DNA of 64,000 nucleotides, taken from positions 485,117 to 549,116 of the forward strand of contig CAJHNH020002535.1 of NCBI GenBank assembly GCA_905116865.2, given 5' to 3'. Shown in pieces: positions 1-11,281 of the stretch (positions are counted from its first letter, which is position 1; the number at the start of each line of letters is the position of its first letter). A program made the position numbers and the translations under genes. The DNA comes from Candidula unifasciata. Its lineage: Eukaryota; Mollusca; Gastropoda; Stylommatophora; Geomitridae. The notes beneath the pieces were generated by a model. That model searched no databases, had not been told where the DNA came from, and was given only the letters and a program-made list of their open reading frames with translations.

Positions 1-117
1 ATGGTGACACTGGCGGCCAGTTTCTTATCAGCTGTCCGTACTGGTGGCAGAGCACTTATGGTTTATAACCATGTGCAATGAAACTGGTTCACATCTATCG
101 ACTTTACCTTTTTATAC

Positions 118-734
118 ATGCACACACACACACACACACACACATACATACATACATACATACATACATACATACATACATACATACATACATACATACA
201 TACATACATACATACATACATACATACATACATACATACATACATACATACATACATGCACATACACACACACATACACACATACCTGCCTACATACCTA
301 CATACCTACCTACCTACCTACCTACCTACACACACACACACACACCTACCTACCTACCTACACACACACACACCTACCTACCTTCCTACCTACCTACCTT
401 CCTACCTACCTACCTACCTATCTGCCTACCTGCCTGCCTGCCTGTCTGCCTGCCTGCCTGCCTGCCTGCCTGCTTGCCTGCCTACCTACCTACCTACCTA
501 CCTACCTACCTACCTACCTACCTACCTACCTACCTACCTACATACATACATACATACATACATACATACATACATACATACATACATACATACATACATA
601 CATACATACACACATACATACATACATACATACATACATACATACATACATACATACATACATACATACATACATACATACATACATACATACATACATA
701 CATACATACATACATACATACATACATACATACA

Positions 735-765
<31 letters not shown>

Positions 766-767
766 TC
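118..767. repeat. Compound CA / CATA / CCTA / CCTG microsatellite
   Basis: A short CA run is followed by (CATA)n to about 257, a CA-rich spacer, (CCTA)n, (CCTG)n near 428-482, (CCTA)n again to about 540, and (CATA)n to about 763. Neighbouring blocks differ by one base per unit. Tetranucleotide repeats leave several frames open, so the long Thr/Tyr/His-rich and Cys/Met/Tyr-rich reading frames here are artefacts. Confidence 0.97.
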
Positions 768-783
768 TCTAATATTTACATAA

Positions 784-897
784 CTCTTCAGTATAACAGT
801 CATCATAATCATCATCATTAACAACATCATCATCATCATCATCACCAACAATAACAACAATAAAAACAACAAAAACAACAACAACAACAAAGCAATA
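784..897. repeat. Trinucleotide-rich tract (CAT / AAC)
   Basis: Imperfect (ATC)n passes into (AAC)n. It lies in intron 3 of the mannosidase gene, just 3' of the exon ending at 923 in transcript orientation. Confidence 0.9.
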
Positions 898-922
898 ACA
901 CTACAGGACGGCTTTCGGTTAC

Positions 923-1143
923 CTTGACCCCGTCGTCAAGTTCGTTCCACCACATTGAGAAAAAGACAATCTCAGTCCAAATGAAGGTCATGTTGGGGAA
1001 CTGGGTCAGTTTGCTGACCATGTTGTTGAGGATGTGCCTGGTAGTGCCCGAGAAGTAGTCGTTGACCGTCCTCTGCCAGCCAGGGTCGTTGTGTGAGTGC
1101 GGCATCAAGTAGACCTTGAGTCTGGACGGCCGAGTCAGCTTCA
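923..1143 (-). CDS. MAN2A1: Golgi alpha-mannosidase II, exon 3 (GH38 catalytic domain start)
   Basis: This exon encodes about 73 residues that begin the catalytic domain of a GH38 class II alpha-mannosidase, the Golgi enzyme that trims alpha-1,3 and alpha-1,6 mannoses from GlcNAcMan5GlcNAc2 during complex N-glycan synthesis. The motif VYLMPHSHNDPGW is diagnostic. By family knowledge, its His-Asn-Asp supplies two ligands of the catalytic zinc (His90 and Asp92 in the fly enzyme). Downstream, HILNNMVSKL and FIWTEIVFFSMWWNEL match the family pattern. The acceptor reads TTTCTTTACAG before 1143. The donor is AAG|GTAACC after 923. The exon starts in phase 1 and joins exon 2 without a frame break, forming a Leu codon across the junction. 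A potential N-glycosylation sequon (NMT) is present. The nucleophile Asp and later zinc ligands must lie in exons beyond the left edge. MAN2A1 is the nearest familiar name; MAN2A2-type orthology is equally possible. Confidence 0.93.
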
Positions 1144-1149
1144 CTGTAA

Positions 1150-1805
1150 AGAAAACACAACCGGCTATCTAAACGTACGGCTCATATGTTTGCTAACATG
1201 GACAGTTTGTTAGTGTGGCACTGCTAACACAACAGGTTATCTAGACGTACGGCTCACATGTGTGCTAACATGGACAGTTTGTTAGTGTGGCACTGCTAAC
1301 ACAACAGGTTATCTAAACGTACGGCTCATATGTTTGCTAACATGGACAGTTTGTTAGTGTGGCAATGCTAACACAACAGGTTATCTAAACGTACGGCTCG
1401 CATGTTTGCTAACACTGACAGTTGGTAAGTGTGGCACTGCTAACACAACAGGTTATCTAAACGTACGGCTCACATGTTTGCTAACACTGACAGTTGGTAA
1501 GTGTGGCACTGCTAACACAACAGGTTATCTAAACGTACGGCTCACATGTTTGCTAACACTGACAGTTGGTAAGTGTGGCACTGCTAACACAACAGGTTAT
1601 CTAGACGAACAGCTCATATGTTTGCTAACACTGACAGTATGTTAGTGTGTCACTGCTAACACAACAGGTTATCTAGACGTACGGCTCACATGTGTGCTAA
1701 CACTGACAGTTTGTTAGTGTGGCACTGCTAACACAACAGGTTATCTAGACGTACAGCTCACATGTGTGCTAACATTGACAGTTAGTTTTTGTGGCACTGC
1801 TAACC
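1150..1805. repeat. 72-bp minisatellite, about 9 copies
   Basis: The unit contains AACAGGTTATCTAAACGTAC, then GGCTCACATGT and GCTAACA..GACAGTT. Successive GGCTCA starts are 72 bp apart (1179, 1251). The array begins within about 10 bases of the exon 3 acceptor, so it sits in intron 2 of the mannosidase gene. Copies differ by point changes only (CATGGACAG/CACTGACAG, ATCTAAAC/ATCTAGAC). Confidence 0.95.
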
Positions 1806-1889
1806 AACAAGTCAACAAGAAGATGACGGCACAATAAACAATAGATTTCTTCAATGCCCCCAGTTAATATTTTGTTACAGAGTAAAGGA

Positions 1890-2560
1890 CAGGATTGTAC
1901 TTGAAACACAACCCTGCACCTGTTTGGAAAATAAACGTATAAACGAAAGATTGTAACTGATAACACAAGCCTGCATCTGTTTGGGAAGTTAACGTATTAA
2001 CGAGAGGATTGTAACTGATAACACAAGCCTGCATCTGTTTGGGAAGTTAACGTATTAACGAGAGGATTGTAACTGATAACACAAGCCTGCATCTGTTTGA
2101 GAAGTTAACGTATTAACGAGAGGATTGTAACTGATAACACAAGCCTGCATCTGTTTGGGAAGTTAACGTATTAACGAGAGGATTGTAACTGATAACACAA
2201 GCCTGCATCTGTTTGAGAAGTTAACGTATTAACGAGAGGATTGTAACTGATATTACAAGCCTGCATCTGTTTGAGAAGTTAACGTATTAACGAGAGGATT
2301 GTAACTGATAACACAAGCCTGCATCTGTTTGAGAAGTTAACGTATTAACGAGAGGATTGTAACTGATAACACAAGCCTGCATCTGTTTGGGAAGTTAACG
2401 TATTAACGAGAGGATTGTAACTGATAACACAAGCCTGCATCTGTTTGGGTAGTTAACGTATTAACGAGAGGATTGTAACTGATAACACAAGCCTGCATCT
2501 GTTTGGGAAGTTAACGTATTAACGAGAGGACTGCACTTGTAATAAAATGCAGTCTCTTCT
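1890..2560. repeat. 58-bp minisatellite, about 11 copies
   Basis: The unit includes AAGTTAACGTATTAACGAGA, then GGATTGTAACTGATAACAC and AAGCCTGCATCTG. The period from successive AAGTTAACG starts is 58 bp. The outermost copies are more diverged than the inner ones, the usual pattern for a homogenising array. It lies in intron 2 of the mannosidase gene. Confidence 0.95.
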
Positions 2561-3046
2561 TGGGGAGTTTACGTGGTTAGACGAGGATTGATATGATAGG
2601 ACACGCTTGTATTTCTACATACACTTGATGTGTTACCTAGAAGCAGGTCGCTTGTTCAACATCGCCATTCTCTCGTTCAATACTTCATATTTCAACATCA
2701 TGCTCCTTAAAGTGTCATTTTAGGCAGACCGTGATTTTATGTGCCAATGAAATATTCCAGCCGCTGACTTTATTTTGTGTTTCCTGACTATATTTGATTG
2801 GCAAGGCCACTGTGTGTCTGGTTTCGGTTGATGTTTTTCTGTAATACCCAGCACTTCTCTGCTTTCTTCTTTCTGATCCACTGCATTTTCAGAATGTTTG
2901 TTATTTCCTGCTTCTCCAGGGACTGCTTTGCCTGATTCGATCTTATTCAGTCCATTTTTCCCTCAAACTAATATTCATCTGCCATCACCGTTTCTCCTTG
3001 TGTCAGCTGATTATGTTGAGTTGAGTCCAGATTTGACATCATAGCA
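2561..3046. other. Intronic sequence without recognised features
   Basis: Non-repetitive sequence between the 58-bp array and the LINE relic. I see no long open frame, no RNA-like fold and no recognisable element. It may be the 3' untranslated tail of the adjacent LINE. Confidence 0.5.
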
Positions 3047-4260
3047 CTAGGGACATTCCCATGCATGCTCCATCCTCATCTTCAGCAGCCAGCGCAGAGT
3101 TCCAATACTGATGGTACCGGTCACAATCTGGTTATACGTCCGTCTTGCCTTTACTCTGAGTGTAGTGAGCCGACCAGACCCTCTGGTTACAACCAGGTGT
3201 CTCATTCTCTCCAGACCATAATAATCTTCTTTCCCTACTGATTCCGTTGCTTGTTCCCAAAGGGCCTTGACCACATCTGTCTTGTCTTGTATCAGTTCAC
3301 CACCCAGTGATGCGGATCCAGCTAATCTGTCTGCCTGTTCACTACTTACTACGCCTGCATGGCCTGGAGAAAAGATCAAAAGTATGCTCACCACCCGTGA
3401 CCTTTCCAGTAAAGCTAGCCACTCTGCTAAAAGCATCCCTGTCTTCACCTTTCTCAGCATGTCTTCAGAGTCTGTTACAATTACGGCATGTCTATGTGTC
3501 ATGTTCTCTAGCCACCGGAGCGCTGCAGTTACCGCCTATACCTCCATTCTCATGCTAGATGTCGTGGTGTCATATGCTAGGCTGTCTTGCACTAAAGATT
3601 TTCCATTGACTTTCGCTACGAACCCCCAGGCTCTTCTCTTTCCTCTCAACACTGAACCATCTGTATAGATAATCAGATCACCTGAGCGTGAATTGTCGTG
3701 AATCAACTGTTGGACTTCAACCTCCGTAGCACCCGCTGGCCACTCTCTGCACACCCGGCCCAATGTTATCATAACCCTACACAGGTCATACTATTCCGCT
3801 GGTACTCTGACCCACTCCTCTCCTCGCCCAATGTTCTTCAGCATGCATATTTGTCTTATTGTGTCTTCTGCTTGAGCCATCCACGATTTCCCTCTTTTCA
3901 GCCTCTGACACTTTACTGCAGCCAAAGCTTCATACCGAGGGTTTTCCCTGTCTGAGGTATGACTTAGCCTGCAGCACCTTTAGTCTGTCTGCAAAAGTCG
4001 GCAATGCAAGGATGTATCCCATGCACACAATCAGGGTGTTTCTTGTACATCCCAGGATCACCCGCATAACTTCACTCTGTCTGCACTCCAGTTTCTCTAG
4101 CTGACCCTTCGAGACAGTGATTAACCCCAATCCATAATCAACCACTGAGATGATCAAGTGCTGGTAAAGCGTGAACAGCATTCTCTGCTCCATGTCACAC
4201 GCTGCCATAATCTGTAGTGCATTTAGACATTTTTTGAGCTGATTGTTCCATGCATCACAC
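3047..4260 (-). mobile_element. Non-LTR retrotransposon relic: RT C-terminal region plus RNase H
   Basis: Reading the minus strand, 4260-3930 encodes the post-RT region of a LINE polymerase (for example LYQHLIISVVDYG and EVMRVILGCTRNT). It is followed in another frame by an RNase H domain. The RNase H catalytic series is visible: IIYTDGSV (Asp codon near 3659-3661), SSMRMEV (Glu near 3542-3544), VTDSED (Asp near 3470-3472), and PGHAGVVSSEQAD (Asp near 3329-3331). The domain is interrupted by one in-frame TAG at 3536-3538 directly after MRMEV; the frame continues on its far side with AVTAALRWLENM. A frame change also separates the RT part from the RNase H part. LINEs with a terminal RNase H belong to the I-like group of clades; I cannot name the clade. 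It is non-functional and sits in a host intron in the same orientation as the gene. Confidence 0.85.
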
Positions 4261-4808
4261 ACATACGACAGTATAGGAGCAGCCACATATACGACAGGAC
4301 AGGAGTAGCCACATATACGACAGTACAGGAGTAGCCACATATACGACAGTACAGGAGTAGCCACATATACGACAGTACAGGAGTAGCCACATATACGACA
4401 GTACAGGAGTAGCCACATATACGACAGTACAGGAGTAGCCACATATACGACAGTACAGGAGTAGCCACATATACGACAGTACAGGAGTAGCCACATATAC
4501 GACAGTACAGGAGTAGCCACATATACGACAGTACAGGAGTAGCCACATATACGACAGTACAGGAGTAGCCACATATACGACAGTACAGGAGTAGCCACAT
4601 ATACGACAGTACAGGAGTAGCCACATATACGACAGTACAGGAGTAGCCACATATACGACAGTACAGGAGTAGCCACATATACGACAGTACAGGAGTAGCC
4701 ACATATACGACAGTACAGGAGTAGCCACATATACGACAGTACAGGAGTAGCCACATATACGACAGTACAGGAGTAGCCACATATACGACAGTACAGGAGT
4801 AGCCACGC
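4255..4808. repeat. 26-bp minisatellite, about 21 copies
   Basis: The unit contains GTAGCCACATATACGACAG plus TACAGGA, total 26 bp, nearly invariant except at the left edge where copies are degenerate. It directly abuts the LINE reading frame. Because 3 x 26 = 78, the array reads through on the minus strand in all three frames as a 26-residue periodic peptide (YMWLLLYCRICGYS...), which explains open frames of 186-304 codons here. Confidence 0.96.
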
Positions 4809-4845
4809 ATAGCAACCATTTGGGAAAACATAAAGAGTGGGCAAT

Positions 4846-4866
4846 GTTTATTTATTTATTTATTTA

Positions 4867-4933
<67 letters not shown>

Positions 4934-4934
4934 G
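4846..4934. repeat. (ATT)n microsatellite
   Basis: A short TTTA tetranucleotide run passes into about 23 ATT/TTA triplets. Intron 2 of the mannosidase gene. Confidence 0.97.
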
Positions 4935-5860
4935 GTCTGTTGTGTGCTAACTGTGCTATTATAACCAATTTTTGCCAGAGGTCACACACGTGTGAAAATT
5001 TACGTTAGGTCATACAATCGTTAGTCTTCCCATAGAAAATATGTCACTTTCCATTGAAAACTTTCTTTGAAGGGTCTAACCTTGTTGGACGTTAGGGGTG
5101 TGCTGCTCTGTTGATTGCTTTCTGGGATGTCTTACATTTACTTTTTTATTCTGAGAAAGAGAATGTCTGTGACATAGGTTTCATCACTCCCTAAACGGGT
5201 TGTGTGTTAGACCCAGTTTGTCGATGTTTTTGTGGTGTTAAAGGCACTGGAATGCTGAAATAAAAAAGACGCAATATCAGCATTGGGGAACACTTCCGTA
5301 ACCTTGTGCCATGTCGGGTGGCTAAAGATCGACCAATCAAAAGTGAGATAGGCTGTAGTTTGACCAATCGGAAGTAAGCTAATGTGTATGTGGGTGGTCC
5401 GTGGGGGAGACTAACGTTTCTTTTACCTTACATTAAAATTAAGGATACGAGTGACCGAAGTGGGCCGCTGGAAAAGTGTGGAACATGTGTTGTGTGAAAT
5501 TCACGGAATCCACGAGTATGGCCATATCCACGTGAAAGGACCGCCGAGAGACGAATCGCCTGGTAGTCTGATTCATTCGCCTTCAGTCAGCAAAATGTTC
5601 GTGTGGCAGTTTTAGTCAATTGTTTTATATTGTTGGAGCACCTGAACTGTCTAGGGCAATTTATTGTATTAGAAAGTGGAGTTTTGAATATTTTCAGTGT
5701 AAATATTCGTCAGAGGATGGTATTAGTGTTTACCCCCCCCCCCCCCCCCCCCCCCGCGTGTTGTGAGGTCGAAACTGGTGAATCTGTGTGTCACGCTGGT
5801 TGGACAAGTCTACAAGTTCTACAGAGTTTGCTGTGGTAACTGTTTTGTTGACCAGTGTGA
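4935..5860. other. Unique intronic sequence with a 23-base C tract
   Basis: Mostly single-copy sequence with no supported gene. A pure run of 23 C lies at 5733-5755. An open frame of 78 codons crosses the C tract but has no recognisable content. Confidence 0.55.
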
Positions 5861-5861
5861 A

Positions 5862-7492
5862 AAATATCAGACACACAACATTAGGAAATGAGACAGAAAC
5901 ATCAGACACACTACATTAGGAAATGAGACAGAAACGTCAGACACACTACTTTAAGAAATGAGACAGAAACATCAGACACACTACATTAGGAAATGAGACA
6001 GAAACGTCAGACACACTACATTAGGAAATGAGACAGAAACGTCAGACACACTACTTCAAGATATGAGACAGAAACATCAGACACACTACTTCAAGATATG
6101 AGACAGAAACATCAGACACACTACTTCAAGATATGAGACAGAAACATCAGACACACTACTTTAAGAAATGAGACAGAAACATCAAACACACTACATTAGG
6201 AAATGAGACAGAAACGTCAGACACACTACATTAGGAAATGAGACAGAAACGTCAGACACACTACATTAGGAAATGAGACAGAAACGTCAGACACACTACT
6301 TCAAGATATGAGACAGAAACATCAGACACACTACTTCAAGATATGAGACAGAAACATCAGACACACTACTTTAAGAAATGAGACAGAAACGTCAGACACA
6401 CTACTTTAGGAAATGAGACAAAAACGTCAGACACATTACTTTAAGAAATCCGGCAGAAACATAACACACACTACTTTAAGAAATGAGACAGAAACGTCAG
6501 ACACACTACTTTAGGAAATGAGACAGAAACATCAGACACATTACTTTAAGAAATGAGACAGAAACATCAGACACATTACTTTAAGAAATTAGACAGAAAC
6601 ATCAGACACACTACTTTAAGATATGAGACAGAAACATCAGACACACAACATTAGGAAATGATACAGAAACGTCAGACACACTACTTCAAGATATGAGACA
6701 GAAACCTCAGACACACTACTTTAATAAATGAGACAGAAACTTCAGACACATTACTTTAAGAAATGAGACAGAAACGTCAGACACATTACTTTAAGAAATG
6801 AGACAGAAACAACAGACACACTACATTAGGAAATAAGACAGAAATGTCGGACACAGTACTTTAAGAAATGAGGCAGAAACATCAGACACACTACTTCAAG
6901 ATATGAGACAGAAACATCACACACACTACTTTAAGAAATGAGACAGAAACGTCAGACACACTACTTCAAAATATAAGACAGAAACAACAGACACACAACT
7001 TTAAGATATGAGCCAGAAACGTCAGACACACTACTTTAAGATATGAGACAGAAACATCAGACACACCACTTCAAGATATGAGACAGAAACGTCAGACACA
7101 TTACTTTAAGAAATAAGACAGAAACGTCAGACACACTACTTCAAGATATGAGACAGAAACATCAGACACACTACTTTAAGATATGAGACAGAAACGTCAG
7201 ACATACTACTTTAAGAAATGAGACAGAAACGTCAGACATACTACTTTAGGAAATGAGACAGAAACATCATACAGATTACTTTAAGAAATGAGACAGAAAT
7301 ATCAGACACATTACTTTAAGAAATGAGACAGAAACGTCAGACACACTACTTCAAGAAATGAGACAGAGACATCAAACACATTACTTTAAGAAATGAGACA
7401 GAAACATCAGACACATTACTTTAAGAAATGAGACAGCAACGTCAGACACATTACTTTAGGAAATGAGACAGAAACGTCAGACACATTACTTC
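5862..7492. repeat. 35-bp minisatellite A, about 46 copies
   Basis: Unit of the type GAAATGAGACAGAAACRTCA then GACACACTACWTTAR. The period is 35 bp (GAGACAGAAAC at 5890 and 5925). There are at least three sequence subtypes (ACATTAGG, ACTTTAAG, ACTTCAAG) in mixed order. The array ends about 20 bases from the exon 2 donor, in intron 2 of the mannosidase gene. Confidence 0.95.
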
Positions 7493-7514
7493 AGAATTTC
7501 AGTCATCGACCTAC

Positions 7515-7677
7515 AATATTCCTGGTCAGCGATGGGCAGCTCCCAGTCGCCATCTGTCTTGATGTTGAACTGATTGTTGTAGTACAGGTTGTAAGTGGTG
7601 ATGTTTGCATAGTGTGGTAGCGCCGAGCCCGTCAAGCTACACATTTCAGTCTTCATCAGACTGTCGGCTTCAGAGCT
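7515..7677 (-). CDS. MAN2A1: Golgi alpha-mannosidase II, exon 2 (stem to catalytic junction)
   Basis: This 163-nt exon reads AGC TCT GAA GCC and onward with no stop. The peptide contains MCSL, an NITTYNLY segment and TDGDWELPI. It aligns by position and pattern with the family segment that precedes the HNDPGW strand (Cys, then a V-Q-M-x-x-x-Y stretch, then a D-G-x-W motif). The acceptor is TTCTGTCGCAG before 7677. An in-frame TGA just upstream, inside the intron, rules out extension. The donor TATT|GTAGGT after 7515 leaves one base, matching the phase of exon 3. The start phase 0 matches the AAG|GTAGCT donor of exon 1. NIT is a potential N-glycosylation site, consistent with a lumenal position. 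The exon lies as a small island between two 35-bp tandem arrays. Confidence 0.85.
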
Positions 7678-7794
7678 CTGCGACAGAATATCATTGTTAG
7701 GTTCAAGTCAATCAATCAAGAAGATCTCAGTAATATTCAGAAAATGGTTTTACTTCTGACCTTTTAAACACCTTAGCATCAGTGATAAAGATCA

Positions 7795-9518
7795 TCAGAT
7801 CATGATGAAGAATAACATCACCATCTCTTGGAGACCATAATAAAGAATAACATCACCATCTCCTGAAGATAACGATAAAGAATAACATCACCATCTCCTG
7901 AAGATAACGATAAAGAATAACATCACCATCTCTTAGAGACCATAATAAAGAATAACATCACCATCTCATGGAGACCATAATAAAGAATAACATCACCATC
8001 TCTTAGAGACCATAATAAAGAATAACATCACCATCTCTTGGAGATCATAATAAAGAATAACATCACCATCTCATGGAGACCATAATAAAGAATAACATCA
8101 CCATCTCTTAGAGACCATAATAAAGAATAACATCACCATCTCTTGGAGATCATAATAAAGAATAACATCACCATCTCTTAGAGATCATAATAAAGAATAA
8201 CATCACCATCTCTTAGAGACCATAATAAAGAATAACATCACCATCTCTTGGAGACCATAATAAAGAATAACATCACCATCTCTTAGAGACCATAATAAAG
8301 AATAACATCACCATCTCTTAGAGATCATAATAAAGAATAACATCACCATCTCTTAGAGATCATAATAAAGAATAACATCACCATCTCTTAGAGACCATAA
8401 TAAAGAATAACATCACCATCTCTTGGAGACCATAATAAAGAATAACATCACCATCTCTTAGAGACCATAATAAAGAATAACATCACCATCTCTTAGAGAT
8501 CATAATAAAGAATAACATCACCATCTCTTAGAGACCATAATAAAGAATAACATCACCATCTCTTAGAGATCATAATAAAGAATAACATCACCATCTCTTG
8601 GAGACCATAATAAAGAATAACATCACCATCTCATGGAGATCATAATAAAGAATAACATCACCATCTCATGGAGACCATAATAAAGAATAACATCACCATC
8701 TCTTGGAGACCATAATAAAGAATAACATCACCATCTCTTAGAGATCATAATAAAGAATAACATCGCCATCTCTTAGAGATCATAATAAAGAATAACATCA
8801 CCATCTCTTAGAGATCATAATAAAGAATAACATCACCATCTCTTAGAGACCATAATAAAGAATAACATCACCATCTCTTAGAGACCATAATAAAGAATAA
8901 CATCACCATCTCTTGGAGACTATAATAAAGAATAACATCACCATCTCTTAGAGACCATAATAAAGAATAACATCACCATCTCCTGAAGATAGCGATAAAG
9001 AATAACATCACCATCTCTTAGAGACCATAATAAAGAATAACATCTCCATCTCTTGGAGACCATAATAAAGAATAACATCACCATCTCTTGGAGATCATAA
9101 TAAAGAATAACATCACCATCTCTTGGAGATCATAATAAAGAATAACATCACCATCTCTTGGAGATCATAATAAAGAATAACATCACCATCTCTTGGAGAC
9201 CATAATAAAGAATAACATCACCATCTCTTGAAGATAACGATAAAGAATAACATCACCATCTCCTGAAGATAACGATAAAGAATAACATCACCATCTCTTG
9301 AAGATAACGATAAAGAATAACAATACCATCTCTTGAAGATAACGATAAAGAATAACATCACCATCTCTTGAAGATAACGATAAAGAATAACATCACCATC
9401 TCCTGAAGATAATGATAAAGAATAACATCACCATCTCCTGAAGATAACGATAAAGAATAACATCACCATCTCCTGAAGATAATGATAAAGAATAACATCA
9501 CCATCTCTTGGAGATCAT
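7795..9518. repeat. 35-bp minisatellite B, about 48 copies
   Basis: Unit of the type CATCACCATCTCTTAGAGAC then CATAATAAAGAATAA, period 35 bp. Two unit subtypes alternate regionally: GAGACCATAATAAAG in the middle and GAAGATAACGATAAAG at both ends. It fills most of intron 1 of the mannosidase gene. The period equals that of array A across exon 2, although the sequences do not look related. Confidence 0.95.
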
Positions 9519-9726
9519 GTACAATTCTAAAGCCGCAGTAGATCACGTTCCTCCATCTCTCATTTATCTCTCTCCATCTGTGTTAGTGAGTCTGTGTCCG
9601 ACTGCCTTTTCCCACGCATACAAGCATGTGTATATGTATATATACCCCTAATCCCTGTTGTATGCTAATCCCTAGACCACACAGAGGTGGAACAAGATAC
9701 TATATAAAATATTCCACATGAGCTAC

Positions 9727-9897
9727 CTTGAAATCGGCCCTCCGGTCCCTGCTCCTAGGCATCAGACTGTGTTGGCGCTCTAGCTGCGATCGATGGATGT
9801 TGAAGGACAAGCTGATGAGGATGCCCACCGAAACGACAGCCATCAGCAGCAGACTGACCAGTCTGTACCAGAACTTCATGTTTGCAAACAGCCACAT
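9727..9897 (-). CDS. MAN2A1: Golgi alpha-mannosidase II, exon 1 (cytosolic tail, signal anchor, stem)
   Basis: The first coding exon of the mannosidase gene. From the ATG at 9897 it encodes MWLFANMKFWYR, then a hydrophobic stretch (LVSLLLMAVVSVGILISLSF) and a basic, polar stem ending in DRRADFK. This is the layout of a type II Golgi membrane enzyme: short N-terminal cytosolic tail, one transmembrane signal anchor, lumenal stem. The next ATG (9879, MKFWYR) is also possible; both have A at -3. An in-frame TGA lies upstream of the first ATG, so the frame cannot extend far. The donor AAG|GTAGCT after 9727 is phase 0, matching exon 2. The sequence itself is not conserved enough to name the enzyme alone; the assignment rests on the phase-consistent join to exons 2 and 3. 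An upstream non-coding exon is possible. Confidence 0.8.
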
Positions 9898-10599
9898 GAT
9901 TCTGGTGTTAGCGGGTCACCGGCTCCACTTGTAGACTTGCACTGTCAACAACAGCAATTCGTTTATATGTGTTCATATGTGTTGTGCATCTATATATACA
10001 TATTCTGTGTTTAAACATGGGTTGTATATTCGAGATTATGAAAATAAATTTTCAATAAATAAACACGACGGCATTAAGTTGTATACGATACTTTTGACGG
10101 AGAACTCACAGAGAACTCACAGAGAACTCATACTTGCATATACTGGGGGCCAATGGGAAGGAAAACAATTAGGGAGAGAGTTGAGTATAGCAACGGAGGT
10201 CCAGCTGGGTAAGTTAGATAGATGGAGCTTGTTCATTCTAAAGTCAGGGTTAGCCAGCGACCTAAGTACTGAAGCTGTGAGCTTAAGAAGTCTGCCTGAC
10301 AGCCGGTCTAGGCTGTTTTATGGAGTTCCGCTAGAACTGTTCTGGGCATGCGGAGCTTCAGAGGTTAATCCCTGTTAGCTTTACTAGTAGACACACGTTA
10401 GGTTGCTTCGTTGTTACGTACAGTATGCCGGGTTGCTAGAGCCGAACGTTTTGTGATTAAACTTATGGAGGTGAATAATGTTTTAAGTTTTCCTGGACTG
10501 TGTGTGTGTGTTGCAGAGTTTGATCGAGAATTACCAATTAGACACTTGGACCGTATGCTCATATGCCACCTAACAGTTAGCACACAACATTTAGCATAA

Positions 10600-10601
<2 letters not shown>
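9898..10601. other. 5' flank of the mannosidase gene
   Basis: About 700 bases upstream of the first coding exon on the minus strand. It should hold 5' UTR and promoter, but I see no convincing TATA or initiator placement. A short triple repeat of AGAGAACTCAC lies near 10100-10132. Short open frames here have no recognisable content. Confidence 0.4.

Positions 10602-10671
<70 letters not shown>
10602..10671. repeat. (TA)n microsatellite
   Basis: About 35 uninterrupted AT/TA dinucleotides. Confidence 0.98.
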
Positions 10672-10672
<1 letters not shown>

Positions 10673-10679
10673 GACAGAC

Positions 10680-11235
10680 ATACGGACGCGTATATACATA
10701 AACAGCCTAGCAAACCCACATATGAATACACCATATTCATACACACCCACAAATACATAAAACTACTCATATATATCCAAGCATGCACTCACACTCATGC
10801 ATACACCAATAAATATACACACTCGTACATATCCGTGCAAGCACCAACACCCACCCATACAAAAGGAACTAATCATACACAGGAACCATACACATTCACC
10901 TGTAAATACACATATACCTGTATATCTCTAGACATTCTTACACAGCCATACACAAATATCCGTATATCTCTAAACATTCTTACATAGTCTTACACAAACA
11001 CCCGTATATCTCTAAACATTCTTACACAGCCATACACAAACACCCGTATATCTCCAAACATTCTTGCATATGCATACATACACAAACACCCATATATCTC
11101 CAAACATGTTTACATACCCATACATACACAAACACTCGTATATCTCCAAACATTCTTGCACATGCATACATACACAAACACCCATATATCTCCAAACATG
11201 TTTACATACCCATACATACACAGCCCGCTAGTCTG
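10680..11235. repeat. CA-rich low-complexity DNA with a 42-47 bp imperfect repeat
   Basis: CATACA-rich sequence. From about 10915 it becomes a degenerate tandem repeat built on CGTATATCTCCAAACATTCT and CATACACAAACAC, with period drifting from 42 to about 47 bp over roughly seven copies. Confidence 0.85.
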
Positions 11236-11281
11236 TTGTCTGATGTCACAGGTGTCACAGTTGTTCTGTTTACACACTGGA

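Noticed and set aside
118..767. Telomeric or subtelomeric repeat
   Set aside because: Units are CATA, CCTA and CCTG, not TTAGGG or a known telomere hexamer, and the array sits in an intron.
3930..4844. 304-codon minus-strand protein with YMWLLLYCRICGYS repeats
   Set aside because: A 26-bp minisatellite fused by chance to a decayed LINE frame; all three frames are open across the array.
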